From Bombiscardovia nodaiensis (lineage in GTDB: Bacteria > Actinomycetota > Actinomycetes > Actinomycetales > Bifidobacteriaceae): a DNA stretch of 64,000 nucleotides. Shown in pieces: positions 28,520 through 35,746 of this stretch; position 1 is the stretch's first letter, and each line of letters begins with the position of its first letter. The stretch is from contig AP026798.1 in the NCBI GenBank assembly GCA_033127725.1, forward strand, positions 310,001 to 374,000. Reading direction: 5' to 3'. Under the pieces are notes generated by a model. That model worked only from the letters and a program-made list of their open reading frames with translations. It was not told the DNA's origin and made no database searches. The translations under genes were made by a program, and so were the position numbers.

Positions 28520-28557
28520 ATGGCAAAGCAACCGTTCCATTGTTGTAAGTAATTACA

Positions 28558-28608
28558 AGGCCGCCTGAGCTGCATCCTAGATGTTGGCTCAGGCGGCCTC
28601 TTATTGTG
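28558..28608 (+). terminator. Rho-independent terminator after fas
   Basis: A perfect 13-bp stem, AGGCCGCCTGAGC at 28558-28570 and GCTCAGGCGGCCT at 28587-28599, with a 16-base loop, followed by CTTATTGTGTT. It lies 38 bp after the fas stop. Confidence 0.8.
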
Positions 28609-28664
28609 TTACCTGTTCAAGTATCGGGCAAAAATAGTCATCGATGCAACCCGTCGACTTAGCA

Positions 28665-28701
28665 CTGAGGCCATCCCTAGCAAGCTAGAAGATGGCCTCA
28701 G
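28665..28701. terminator. Second hairpin downstream of fas
   Basis: CTGAGGCCATC (28665-28675) and GATGGCCTCAG (28691-28701) form an 11-bp perfect stem with a 15-base loop. There is no U tract directly after it; the next hairpin begins two bases later. It may act on either strand between fas and the convergent LRR gene. Confidence 0.45.
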
Positions 28702-28703
28702 CG

Positions 28704-28727
28704 AGTTGGACACAGTCCAACTTTTTT
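28704..28727 (+). terminator. Rho-independent terminator
   Basis: A perfect 8-bp stem, AGTTGGAC and GTCCAACT, with a 3-base loop ACA and a run of six T at 28722-28727. It is the strongest classical terminator shape in the window and backs up the fas terminator. Confidence 0.8.
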
Positions 28728-28798
28728 CACTTTTCCAGCATGCTAAAATGCGAGCACATTAGGAAATAGGCAACGGGTAGCATGAATTAGGCGATACC

Positions 28799-31027
28799 TC
28801 ACTCCTTGCCCCGCCCAAAGCTATAACTCTGCCGGGCATGTTCCCCGCGCCGCCGCTGCGGCAAGAGCAAGAACAAAGCCAAAGCCCCCGCGCTACTGCT
28901 CAGTATGGTAATTCCACCCAACCGAGCCAACGGAATAGCTCCGGCTGTGGGCATGGTCATGGGAACGAAGGCTTTCCAGTGGGCTTTGAGGGTGATGTCT
29001 GCGGTAACAGTGTCGTTGTCGAAGTCCCATTTGGTTCCGGTGTTGGGGTTGTACCAGCCGTCGAGGTACCAGTTGGGTTTGTTGACTTGTACTGGTGGTG
29101 TGACTTTGTCATTTTGGTGGTGGGCTTGGTCATCTGGTGTTGGGCTGCCTCCGTTGGGGTCGAAACTGACAATGATGCCGGGTACTCGTTGTGCGATGGT
29201 GCCGGAGTAAGCGATGGTTAGGTTGGTTGTTGGGCTGGTGACGATGGTGTTTTGGTAGTTGAAGTTGTATTGGTGGTCTCCGGGCATGGTCTTGCCCCAC
29301 GTTATGATTCCGGTAGTAGCGTCGAAACTTTTACCAGTGGTGGGTGTGGATGGTTTTGAGGTGTCTTCTAATGCGATTTGGTGCGGGTTTACTGTGTTGT
29401 TAACTGTTGTAGGTCCTAAACTCATGGGGCTGTGCTCGTCGTAGTCGGGTTTATCGGGCAGGCGAATAAACTGACCGCTTACTTGGAGACGAGTAAGGTG
29501 GCTGAGTTTTGCCTGATTTTGGAAGATTGGTGTGATGTCTGTTATCTGATTGTAATCAAATCCTATACTGTTAAGATTACTGAAATCACCTTCTTGTATG
29601 ATGGTGTTTAGGCCAGCGTTGTCAATGTTATTGTCTGTGAGATAGAGATTTCTTAGGGATGGGAATTTGCCGATGTTGCGCGCTAAGAGTCTCATGTCGC
29701 TAATGTTATGATTGCCAACTATATACAGTGATTGTATGTTGAGATTGGTGAGTGGGCTGATATCTGTGATTTGATCTCCGATACCAAATGTATTGAGCTG
29801 AGGCATGTCCTTGATATATTGATAAGCGTCATCTCCGAGGTGGTTGCCGTCGGCGTACAGGAGAGTTAGTTTGGTTAAGTGTTGCAGTGGCGCGATGCTG
29901 CTGATGTTATTGGTAAAGATGCTTAATGCTGTGAGATTACTTAAATTAGCTAGTGGAGTGAGATCGCTGATAACGCGATTGCCATAAAGATTGAGATTGG
30001 TGAGTTTAGTGAGATTCTGTAGGGGAGTGAGATTGCTTATTTGATTTCCTGGCTTGTTCGGGTCGTAGCCATATACTGCTTTATCGTATCCGATGCCACC
30101 GTTTCCAATGGATAAGGATTGGAGGTTGGTGAGTTCAGACAATGGTGATAAGTCAGTAATTCTGTTTACGTTATTGCTACTGCTATTGTTTATACCAAAA
30201 CCAGCTATGTTATTAACACTGAGTATTTGCAGTGTTATGAGGTTTTGCAAGGGGGCTAGGCTGCTGATTTTGTTGTTGTCTAGTGTCAGATAGGTAAGTT
30301 TGCTGAGAGAGTTCAACGGGCTGATGTTGCTGATTTGGTTGCCTGTAAGACTGAGGTTGGTGAGGTTGGTGAGTCCTGATAGTGGTTGGAGGTTTTGAAT
30401 CTGGCCAGGCTGCATAGGGCCGATATAAGAGTAGTTGTTGATGCTGATGGTTCGTAGGCTGGTGAGGTTGGTGAGCGGGCTGAGATCTGTGAACGTGTTC
30501 CTATTGGTGTCACTTTGATTATCGAGGTTGAGTGTTGAGAGTTGAGTGAGGTTTTGCAAGCCATTGAGGCTGTGGATATTAGCGCTAGAGGCGGCGAAAC
30601 TGGTGAGATTAGTGAGTGCGCTCAGCGGGGTGAGGTCAGTGAGCGAATTCGGTGTGGTTGGAGAGCCTGAGTAAGCGTTGTTGCTGAGGGTGAGGTTGGT
30701 GAGGTTGGTGAATCGTTGGATGCCGTTGAGGTCGGTGATACCAGCGTTTTGAAGATACAGGCTGTTGGTGGTGATGGTGTAACTGGGTAGTGGTGTGTTG
30801 GTGTTGCCTGATGTGTAGTAATTGGCGAGGGCTTGGCCGAGGCTGGGGCTGAAGCATTGGCTGATGGGGTCGCTTGCGATGTTGCAGGCGGGTGGTGCTG
30901 GTGGTGTTATGGGTGTTGATTGGTCGGCGTGGGCTAGTGTGGGCCGCGTTAAACTAGCGGACCCCCCCCCCAGGACAGTTAAGGCTAGCGCTAGAACCAT
31001 GGCGCTGATGTTGCGTACCCGACGCAT
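28799..31027 (-). CDS. Secreted leucine-rich-repeat surface protein
   Basis: A 742-residue internalin-like protein. A signal peptide (MRRVRNISAM, hydrophobic core, cleavage near AHADQ) is followed by about 15 leucine-rich repeats of 22-24 residues (NLTNLTNLSLTGNQISNI type), a beta-rich region and one InlB B-repeat (WYLDGWYNPNTGTKWDF). The C-terminus has MPTAG, a hydrophobic helix and QRRRR-like basic residues, the layout of a cell-wall sorting signal with a variant motif. It probably mediates adhesion. The start is ATG 31027 with AAGGGG upstream. A run of ten G falls in the signal-peptide codons, so slippage would switch the protein off. The base composition is lower in GC than in its neighbours. 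Confidence 0.88.
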   Translation of the reverse strand: MRRVRNISAMVLALALTVLGGGSASLTRPTLAHADQSTPITPPAPPACNIASDPISQCFSPSLGQALANYYTSGNTNTPLPSYTITTNSLYLQNAGITDLNGIQRFTNLTNLTLSNNAYSGSPTTPNSLTDLTPLSALTNLTSFAASSANIHSLNGLQNLTQLSTLNLDNQSDTNRNTFTDLSPLTNLTSLRTISINNYSYIGPMQPGQIQNLQPLSGLTNLTNLSLTGNQISNISPLNSLSKLTYLTLDNNKISSLAPLQNLITLQILSVNNIAGFGINNSSSNNVNRITDLSPLSELTNLQSLSIGNGGIGYDKAVYGYDPNKPGNQISNLTPLQNLTKLTNLNLYGNRVISDLTPLANLSNLTALSIFTNNISSIAPLQHLTKLTLLYADGNHLGDDAYQYIKDMPQLNTFGIGDQITDISPLTNLNIQSLYIVGNHNISDMRLLARNIGKFPSLRNLYLTDNNIDNAGLNTIIQEGDFSNLNSIGFDYNQITDITPIFQNQAKLSHLTRLQVSGQFIRLPDKPDYDEHSPMSLGPTTVNNTVNPHQIALEDTSKPSTPTTGKSFDATTGIITWGKTMPGDHQYNFNYQNTIVTSPTTNLTIAYSGTIAQRVPGIIVSFDPNGGSPTPDDQAHHQNDKVTPPVQVNKPNWYLDGWYNPNTGTKWDFDNDTVTADITLKAHWKAFVPMTMPTAGAIPLARLGGITILSSSAGALALFLLLPQRRRGEHARQSYSFGRGKE
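30962..30971 (-). repeat. G10 tract inside the LRR gene signal-peptide region
   Basis: Ten consecutive C on the + strand, hence ten G in the coding strand, coding for the Gly-Gly-Gly of VLGGGSAS at about residue 21. The reading frame is open with exactly ten; any change not divisible by three would end translation early. Poly-G tracts of this length drive phase variation in sortase-dependent pili of bifidobacteria. Confidence 0.85.
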
Positions 31028-31243
31028 CTGTTACCCCTTATTCACCCGGAACCATGCGCATTCACGCTAGTTCTTCTCGTATTGTATTCGCGCTTCAGAT
31101 TCCCCAACCCAGCGCGCACAGGGCCTTAAAAGCCCTACTTTGCTCACTAGTCTACCATCGCCCGGGCAAAGCCCGCGTCTGCTGCCAATCACACCAATGT
31201 AGATAGCGCATATATTCGCTGCTGTTGTGATGCTGCGAAGGCT

Positions 31244-31561
31244 CTATAGCCAGCTATGCCCACCTGCTGGCACGGCGTCTAGTCCGCTTCGAATTCTCCA
31301 AGCGTCGGCCGAGGATAGCCGCCCCACGAATCCTTGCAGGTCGGAGCGCTGGAAACGAATAAGTTGCGCGCATCGGGCTGTGGTGAGATGGGCCAGTCCT
31401 GCTTCTTTGTAGTCGAGCAGCTGCACGTCGCTGGGCTCGTTCCAAGTGGGGTTACTGGTCAGTTTTACTGCTATGCCAGTTTTGTTATCGGCAGCTATAA
31501 CAATGCTTGCTACGTAGTGGTTTCTAGACTTTGAGGAGTCCTCTTCAAAGCGCACTCGCAT
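31244..31561 (-). CDS. MazF/PemK-like toxin candidate
   Basis: A 105-residue protein: RVRFEEDSSKSRNHYVASIVI, then IAVKLTSNP, DYKEAGLAHLTTARCAQLIRF and a C-terminal VGRLSSAD. This succession (strand with Lys/Arg, K-x-TSNP, a KEAGL-x(3)-T-x-R segment) resembles the PemK/MazF-type ribonuclease toxins found after RelB/DinJ-like antitoxins. The start is ATG 31561; a TTG at 31585 would add eight residues. It lies 69 bp downstream of the antitoxin gene, and a G10 tract is in the gap. The family call rests on pattern only. Confidence 0.55.
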   Translation of the reverse strand: MRVRFEEDSSKSRNHYVASIVIAADNKTGIAVKLTSNPTWNEPSDVQLLDYKEAGLAHLTTARCAQLIRFQRSDLQGFVGRLSSADAWRIRSGLDAVPAGGHSWL

Positions 31562-31612
31562 CCTATATATTTCAAAGTTACCCAAGGTCTCGGGCAGCGG
31601 CTCCAGGTGAAT

Positions 31613-31622
31613 GGGGGGGGGG
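31613..31622 (-). repeat. C10 (G10 on +) tract between antitoxin and toxin
   Basis: Ten consecutive G on the + strand lie 8 bases after the antitoxin stop codon and about 50 bases before the toxin start. The frame through the tract is continuous with both genes, interrupted only by the antitoxin TAA at 31631-31633. Confidence 0.85.
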
Positions 31623-31630
31623 AGCGCGAA

Positions 31631-31954
31631 TTATTCATCGTCCTTCCATTCTTTGGGCAGTACTGCTGTGCCGTCCTTGCTGCGGCGGGGTTCGTAGACC
31701 AGGCTGCTGGGGATGGAAACTATGGGGTAGCCGTCGTCGCTGGTGCCTTCGAATCGGATGCCGTTGGCTGCGGTGTGGCCCACGGCGGGGGCGGTGCTGC
31801 CAGGTTCGATGATGTCAAAAGGGATGCGCTTTTGGTTGACTAGCTGCACGCTGGCCATGTTGACAAACGTGTTAAAGTTCAACCCCATCGACTCCAAGAC
31901 TGCGCTCGCCCGCGCCTTGAGCTCGTCATTCATGCGAATAGTAGTAGTAGCCAT
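31631..31954 (-). CDS. RelB/DinJ-family antitoxin
   Basis: A 107-residue protein. The N-terminal 45 residues are a typical RelB/DinJ ribbon-helix-helix (TTTIRMNDELKARASAVLE, then GLNFNTFVNMASVQLVNQ) that binds DNA as a dimer. The C-terminal half, ending PKEWKDDE, would wrap the toxin. It is the first gene of the pair, in the usual order. Upstream, GCTATCAA occurs at 31955-31962 and 31999-32006 with a further GCTATC at 32009-32014, possible half sites for autoregulation. Confidence 0.8.
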   Translation of the reverse strand: MATTTIRMNDELKARASAVLESMGLNFNTFVNMASVQLVNQKRIPFDIIEPGSTAPAVGHTAANGIRFEGTSDDGYPIVSIPSSLVYEPRRSKDGTAVLPKEWKDDE

Positions 31955-32208
31955 GCTATCAACTATATATCATTTGCAAACTATTCGAACTACTTTTGCT
32001 ATCAAATCGCTATCGGCTATTCAGAGTCGCTTATGCCATGCTTATGCTGTTGCTTCACGCTTCTGCCAGCTTCGTTATCTGACGCGGTTCCTGCAGGGAA
32101 GAGTAAGCTCTCGTGCAGAGTTGAGGACGGCTCAAGGGGTATCTGCGTGCAATGGTTTGGGGCGGTATTGGGTAGAATTGTGGGATAGTTCTTGGGAAGG
32201 GGGCTCTT

Positions 32209-32538
32209 ATGGTCGCGGCCGATGCGAGGGCGGATTCTACTGTTCCGCTGGATTCTCCCGACTTGGAACACGGTGAGACGAGCGTTCAGCGTTGGGGCCT
32301 GACGCAGGCTGAGCTGCAGCAAGTGTATATGCATAATTTGAACGACGAGGACAGCTCTGATGATGGCTTCGTTTTGCGTACTCCCGAGCAGACGCGCGCC
32401 TTTTTTGACAGCATAGTCGAGGAAGAGTTGCAGGCCGGGGTTTCGGGTTTTGACCGCGATATGCAGGAGGCCGAGGCATCGCCGGTACATCATGCTGGCG
32501 GCGCACAAGCGATGAAGGACGTGCTGCGCAGCGCATGA
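32209..32538 (+). CDS. Hypothetical protein, first gene of a coupled HicB-like locus
   Basis: A 109-residue acidic protein with no recognised domain. The middle part (RWGLTQAELQQVYMHNL) is helical and the C-terminus reads AMKDVLRSA. The ribosome site GGAAGGGGG lies six bases before ATG 32209. Its stop overlaps the start of the next small gene as ATGA (32535-32538), and the same happens again before the HicB-like gene, so the three are co-translated. It may be an extra toxin-antitoxin component; this is inferred from context only. Confidence 0.6.
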   Translation: MVAADARADSTVPLDSPDLEHGETSVQRWGLTQAELQQVYMHNLNDEDSSDDGFVLRTPEQTRAFFDSIVEEELQAGVSGFDRDMQEAEASPVHHAGGAQAMKDVLRSA

Positions 32539-32690
32539 GTGCAAATATGCGGAAGGATCCCTGGGCAGCGTATTGCGTTCATAGGGCAAGTACTCCGCCG
32601 CTAAGGTTCCATAATGAGCGGCGGGGCACGAACGCTTACCAGGTTCGGCGGGTTCTAGCGGCCATTGACAGATTGCGAGGCGAGAGATGA
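32535..32690 (+). CDS. Small basic protein, coupled between two genes
   Basis: A 51-residue reading frame (MSANMRKDPWAAYCVHRAS to AAIDRLRGER) with ten arginines. Its ATG overlaps the stop of the preceding gene (ATGA) and its TGA overlaps the start of the following HicB-like gene (ATGA). Overlaps at both ends leave no gap in the operon, which is good evidence of a real gene. No family is recognised; a small toxin is possible. Confidence 0.55.
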   Translation: MSANMRKDPWAAYCVHRASTPPLRFHNERRGTNAYQVRRVLAAIDRLRGER

Positions 32691-33028
32691 CGAAGACGCA
32701 GGATAGGTATACCTACCGGGTGCAGTGGGATGAAGAGAACGGCAAGTTTGCGGCGACGGTGGCCGAGATGCCTTCGTTCTCCTGGATTGCAAGCACGCCG
32801 GAGGGAGCCCTGCGTGGGCTTAGAATGATCGTGGACGAGGCGATTGACGACATGGAGGAGCGGGGCGAGGCTCTGCCGGTGCCAATCATGGAACGCCACT
32901 ATTCGGGGCACTTTACCTTGCGCTTGACGCCGGAAGAGCATCGGATGCTGGCCTTGGAGGCTGCTGAGCAGGGTGTCAGCGTCAACAAGCTGGCCGAAAG
33001 CCGCGTTCTGGCGCGGATTGGCAGCTAG
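32687..33028 (+). CDS. HicB-family antitoxin-like protein
   Basis: A 113-residue protein. The N-terminal 70 residues show the HicB fold (YRVQWDEENGKFAATVAEMPSFSW, then TPEGALRGLRMIVDEAIDDM). The C-terminal 40 residues are a ribbon-helix-helix-like arc (FTLRLTPEEH, then VSVNKLAESRVL) for DNA binding. HicB proteins neutralise the HicA RNase, but no HicA-like dsRNA-binding gene is adjacent; the small gene upstream is not HicA-like by sequence. It is coupled to that gene by ATGA. Confidence 0.75.
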   Translation: MTKTQDRYTYRVQWDEENGKFAATVAEMPSFSWIASTPEGALRGLRMIVDEAIDDMEERGEALPVPIMERHYSGHFTLRLTPEEHRMLALEAAEQGVSVNKLAESRVLARIGS

Positions 33029-33134
33029 CTTGGCTTCGGGGCTGACAGGGCGGAAGCAGGCTGGGCGGAAGAGATTTGGGTGGGGCTAAACGAGGCGGCT
33101 GGCGACTTGCTTGTATACAAAATCACCAGTCAGA

Positions 33135-33226
33135 GTTATGTCAAATTGTAAGTAGAGGTTATGTTAAATTGTAAATAGGAGTTATGCTAAATTATTAGTA
33201 GGGCTTATGTTGAATTGTAAGTAAGG
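33135..33226 (+). repeat. Four tandem 23-bp units, each a mini-ORF M-L-N-C-K-stop
   Basis: The units start at 33135, 33158, 33181 and 33204. Each holds an ATG, three to four codons and a stop: ATG-TCA-AAT-TGT-AAG-TAG, ATG-TTA-AAT-TGT-AAA-TAG, ATG-CTA-AAT-TAT-TAG and ATG-TTG-AAT-TGT-AAG-TAA. They would encode MSNCK, MLNCK, MLNY and MLNCK. Each ATG is preceded by a short purine-rich sequence (AGAGTT, AGAGGTT, AGGAGTT, AGGGCTT). The last stop is 9 bases before the ATPase start at 33234, so they form its 5' leader. Successive units are in different frames. Confidence 0.8.
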
Positions 33227-33233
33227 GGCTGAG

Positions 33234-34408
33234 ATGGCTTTTGCTTCAAGGGTTATTGGGCCGGTTCTGTCTCAGTATATGCAGTGGTTTCCGGTGGTGA
33301 GCTTAACCGGGCCGAGGCAGAGCGGGAAAACGACGTTGACTCGCCAGTTGTTTAGCAACTTCGAGTATGTGTCGCTAGAAAATCCGGATGTCCGCCAGTT
33401 GGCGCTCGATGATCCGCGCGCTTTTTTTGCCCGCTACCGCAGTCATGTCATCTTCGACGAAGCCCAGCGCGTGCCATCGTTGTTTTCCTACTTGCAAGAA
33501 ATCGTAGATGAAACTAACGAGCCAGGTCAGTTTGTGCTGACGGGTTCGCAGAATTTTCTGTTGCTTAAGACGATTTCGCAGTCCTTAGCTGGGCGAGTGG
33601 GGATTGCGCACCTGCTGCCCTTCTCCTACGCCGAAGCAAGCCAGTCTAGCCAAGCGCCCGTCTCAGTCGACGATTACATGTTCAAGGGTGGCTACCCGCG
33701 TTTATATGGCAGCGGCGTGCCGTCTAGCGATTTCTTCCAGGCGTACATTCAGACATACTTGGAGCGCGATATACGAGACGACCTGGGAGTAAGAAAAATC
33801 GCTGACTTTGAGCGCTACCTGAGTCTGTGTGCCACCCGAATCGGTGAGCTTTTCGCTGATTCTGCATTGGCGGTCGAAGCTCGAATTAGCCCTGCCACGG
33901 CGTCGGATTGGCTCTCCCTGCTCGAAGCGTCGTTCGTTGCCTTTCGCTTGCAGCCCTACTATCGCAATTTTGGCAAGCGCCTAGTCAAAACGCCCAAGCT
34001 CTACTTTTACGACACGGGTCTAGCTTGCCATTTGCTTGGCCTGACCTCCAGCGAAGACCTACTGCTCAACCAGCCTCTGCGCGGCCACTTGTTCGAGAAT
34101 TTGGTGGTTTCCGAGCTGCTCAAGCACTACTACAATCAGGGCAAGCGGCCCCAGCTCTACTATTGGCGTGACTCCAACCGCAAAGAAATCGACCTCGTTA
34201 TCGAGCACGGCGGCCAAATCCGCTACCTAGTAGAGGTCAAGGCCTCCGCCACCTATAATCCCCACGCTTTCGCCACCATCGACTCCCTGGGCGACCTCAT
34301 GGGCGTCCCCCCGAGCAGCGCGTCCTAGTTTACGGCGGCCCCGAATCCTTCCCCACCCGCCACGGCCAAGTCCTAACCCTCTCCGACCTAGGCCGGTTGG
34401 TGGAGTAA
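33234..34408 (+). pseudogene. DUF4143-type AAA ATPase with a C-terminal frameshift
   Basis: An ATPase of the AAA_14/DUF4143 type: Walker A GPRQSGKTT, Walker B IFDEAQRVP, sensor VLTGSQNF, and a C-terminal domain with KLYFYDTGLACHLLGL, HLFENLVVSELLKH and the nuclease-like YYWRDSNRKEIDLVIE-x-LVEVKAS. The original frame stops at 34328 after GVPPSSAS. After the C6 run at 34307-34312 the next frame continues EQRVLVYGGPESF to DLGRLVE and stops at 34408. One added C restores 391 residues. Function in this family is unknown. The ribosome site AAGGGG precedes ATG 33234, itself preceded by the mini-ORF array. It is convergent with a related ATPase. Confidence 0.75.
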
Positions 34409-34420
34409 AAGTTCGAGGAA

Positions 34421-35641
34421 TTACCAATCTTTATCGAGGAGGAATTCTTCTAGGTGGCGGTGGGAGATGCCGTTGCGGGGTTGGAGGATGGGGTCTAGGG
34501 TGAGGACGGTTTTGGGGTAGGAGTCGCGGATTGGGGCGAAGGCGCCGAATTCGCGGGCGGCGGTTTCGGGGGAGTCTAGCAGGTAGGCGACTTGGATGTA
34601 GTGTTTGCGCTCGCCTTTGCGGAAGATGAAATCGACTTCTTGGCTGCCTGCGGTGCCCACGTTCACTTGGTAGCCGCGGCGCAGGCCTTCGAGCGCGACC
34701 ACGTTCTCCAGCAGCCCTTGAATCTGCGTCTGCCCGTCGCCGAGGATTGCCTGCCGCAGTCCGAGGTCGGCCACGTAGTATTTTTGCAGGGTTTTGAGCT
34801 GTTTTTTGCCGATGATGTCAACCCGGTCCAGGCGCTCCAAGAGGAAGGACTGCTGGCAGTAGCTCAAGTAGTTGAGCACGGTCTGGCTGCTGAGCTCGAT
34901 GCGCTCGGACTTCAAATATGAGGCGACGGAGTTGGCCGAAATGACATTGCCCACGTTGCTGAGTGCGAAGCGGACAATGCGCTCCAGCAAGGCGATATCG
35001 CGGATACGGTAGCGCTGCACGATGTCTTTCAAAACGACTGAATGGTAGATGTCAGTAAGGTAGGTGCGCTGGCTTTCCTCGCTCAGATTGCCGCTGGCAG
35101 CGAATGGCATGCCGCCCATCTGCAAGAAGGCCTTGAAGGAGTCATCGGCGCCTAGGGATTGGCGGGCTGCGCGGAATTCTGCGAATCCGAAGGGGTAAAC
35201 GGTGAATTGCACGTAGCGCCCAGCTAAGTAGGTGGCGAGCTCGCCGGAGAGTAGGGAGGAGTTGGAACCGGTAATGTAGACGTCGGCTTGGTGGGCGACG
35301 CGCAGGGAGTTTACGAGCTTTTCAAAGCCGGGCACTTCCTGGATTTCGTCGAGGAAGATATAGGGCTTGCCGGAAATCTTGGCGATGCGCTCTTCCAAGT
35401 GCGCGTAGAGCTTGCTGGCATCGCGTAAGGGGCTTAGGGCGTAGTCTTCAAAATTGAGGGAGATGAACTGCTCGCGGCTCCGACCTTGCGCAATTAGGCG
35501 GCGGCGTACGAGTTCGAGCAGGTCCGACTTGCCACTACGGCGCAGCCCGGTTAGCACCTTAATCAAGTCCGTATCGGCGAACTCCATGATGCGGTCCACG
35601 TAGAGAGGGCGATCAACCAGCTGCTTGTCAGTTTCTTCCAT
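34421..35641 (-). CDS. DUF4143-type AAA ATPase
   Basis: A 406-residue intact ATPase of the same superfamily as its convergent neighbour but of a different branch: Walker A GLRRSGKSD, Walker B YIFLDEIQEVPG, sensor YITGSNSSLL, TVYPFGFAEF, and the DUF4143 domain with YYVADLGLR, ENVVALEGLRRG and VDFIFRKGERKHYIQVAYLL. The role is unknown; the family combines an ATPase with a PD-(D/E)XK-like fold. An excellent TATAAT lies 7 bases before the ATG, which predicts transcription starting at or next to the start codon, a leaderless mRNA. A 14-bp inverted repeat covers the start codon. Confidence 0.85.
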   Translation of the reverse strand: MEETDKQLVDRPLYVDRIMEFADTDLIKVLTGLRRSGKSDLLELVRRRLIAQGRSREQFISLNFEDYALSPLRDASKLYAHLEERIAKISGKPYIFLDEIQEVPGFEKLVNSLRVAHQADVYITGSNSSLLSGELATYLAGRYVQFTVYPFGFAEFRAARQSLGADDSFKAFLQMGGMPFAASGNLSEESQRTYLTDIYHSVVLKDIVQRYRIRDIALLERIVRFALSNVGNVISANSVASYLKSERIELSSQTVLNYLSYCQQSFLLERLDRVDIIGKKQLKTLQKYYVADLGLRQAILGDGQTQIQGLLENVVALEGLRRGYQVNVGTAGSQEVDFIFRKGERKHYIQVAYLLDSPETAAREFGAFAPIRDSYPKTVLTLDPILQPRNGISHRHLEEFLLDKDW

Positions 35642-35688
35642 ACAAGGAATTATACTCGCTTTTACAAAGTTTTTCTTGTATGGAAGAA
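35633..35688. promoter_or_regulatory. 14-bp inverted repeat over the ATPase start codon
   Basis: TTCTTCCATACAAG (35633-35646) and CTTGTATGGAAGAA (35675-35688) are perfect inverted arms, 28 bp apart. The left arm contains the ATPase start codon (CAT, 35639-35641), and the spacer holds the -10 element. It has the geometry of a self-binding operator. Confidence 0.65.
35649..35654 (-). promoter_or_regulatory. -10 element TATAAT of a leaderless transcript
   Basis: On the minus strand, TATAAT is followed by TCCTTGT and then the ATG at 35641. The seven-base distance matches the normal -10 to +1 spacing. No good -35 hexamer is visible. Confidence 0.5.
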
Positions 35689-35746
35689 GAAGTATTAGTA
35701 AAACGGAGTTTTCCTTTTATAGTAGAAAAACTCTGAAACGGTCGGC

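Noticed and set aside
33111..33120. TTGTATACAA palindrome as an operator
   Set aside because: A 10-bp AT-rich palindrome alone is weak; no second copy or regulator supports it.
33135..33226. CRISPR array
   Set aside because: The 23-bp units are adjacent without unique spacers, so they are tandem repeats, not repeat-spacer units.
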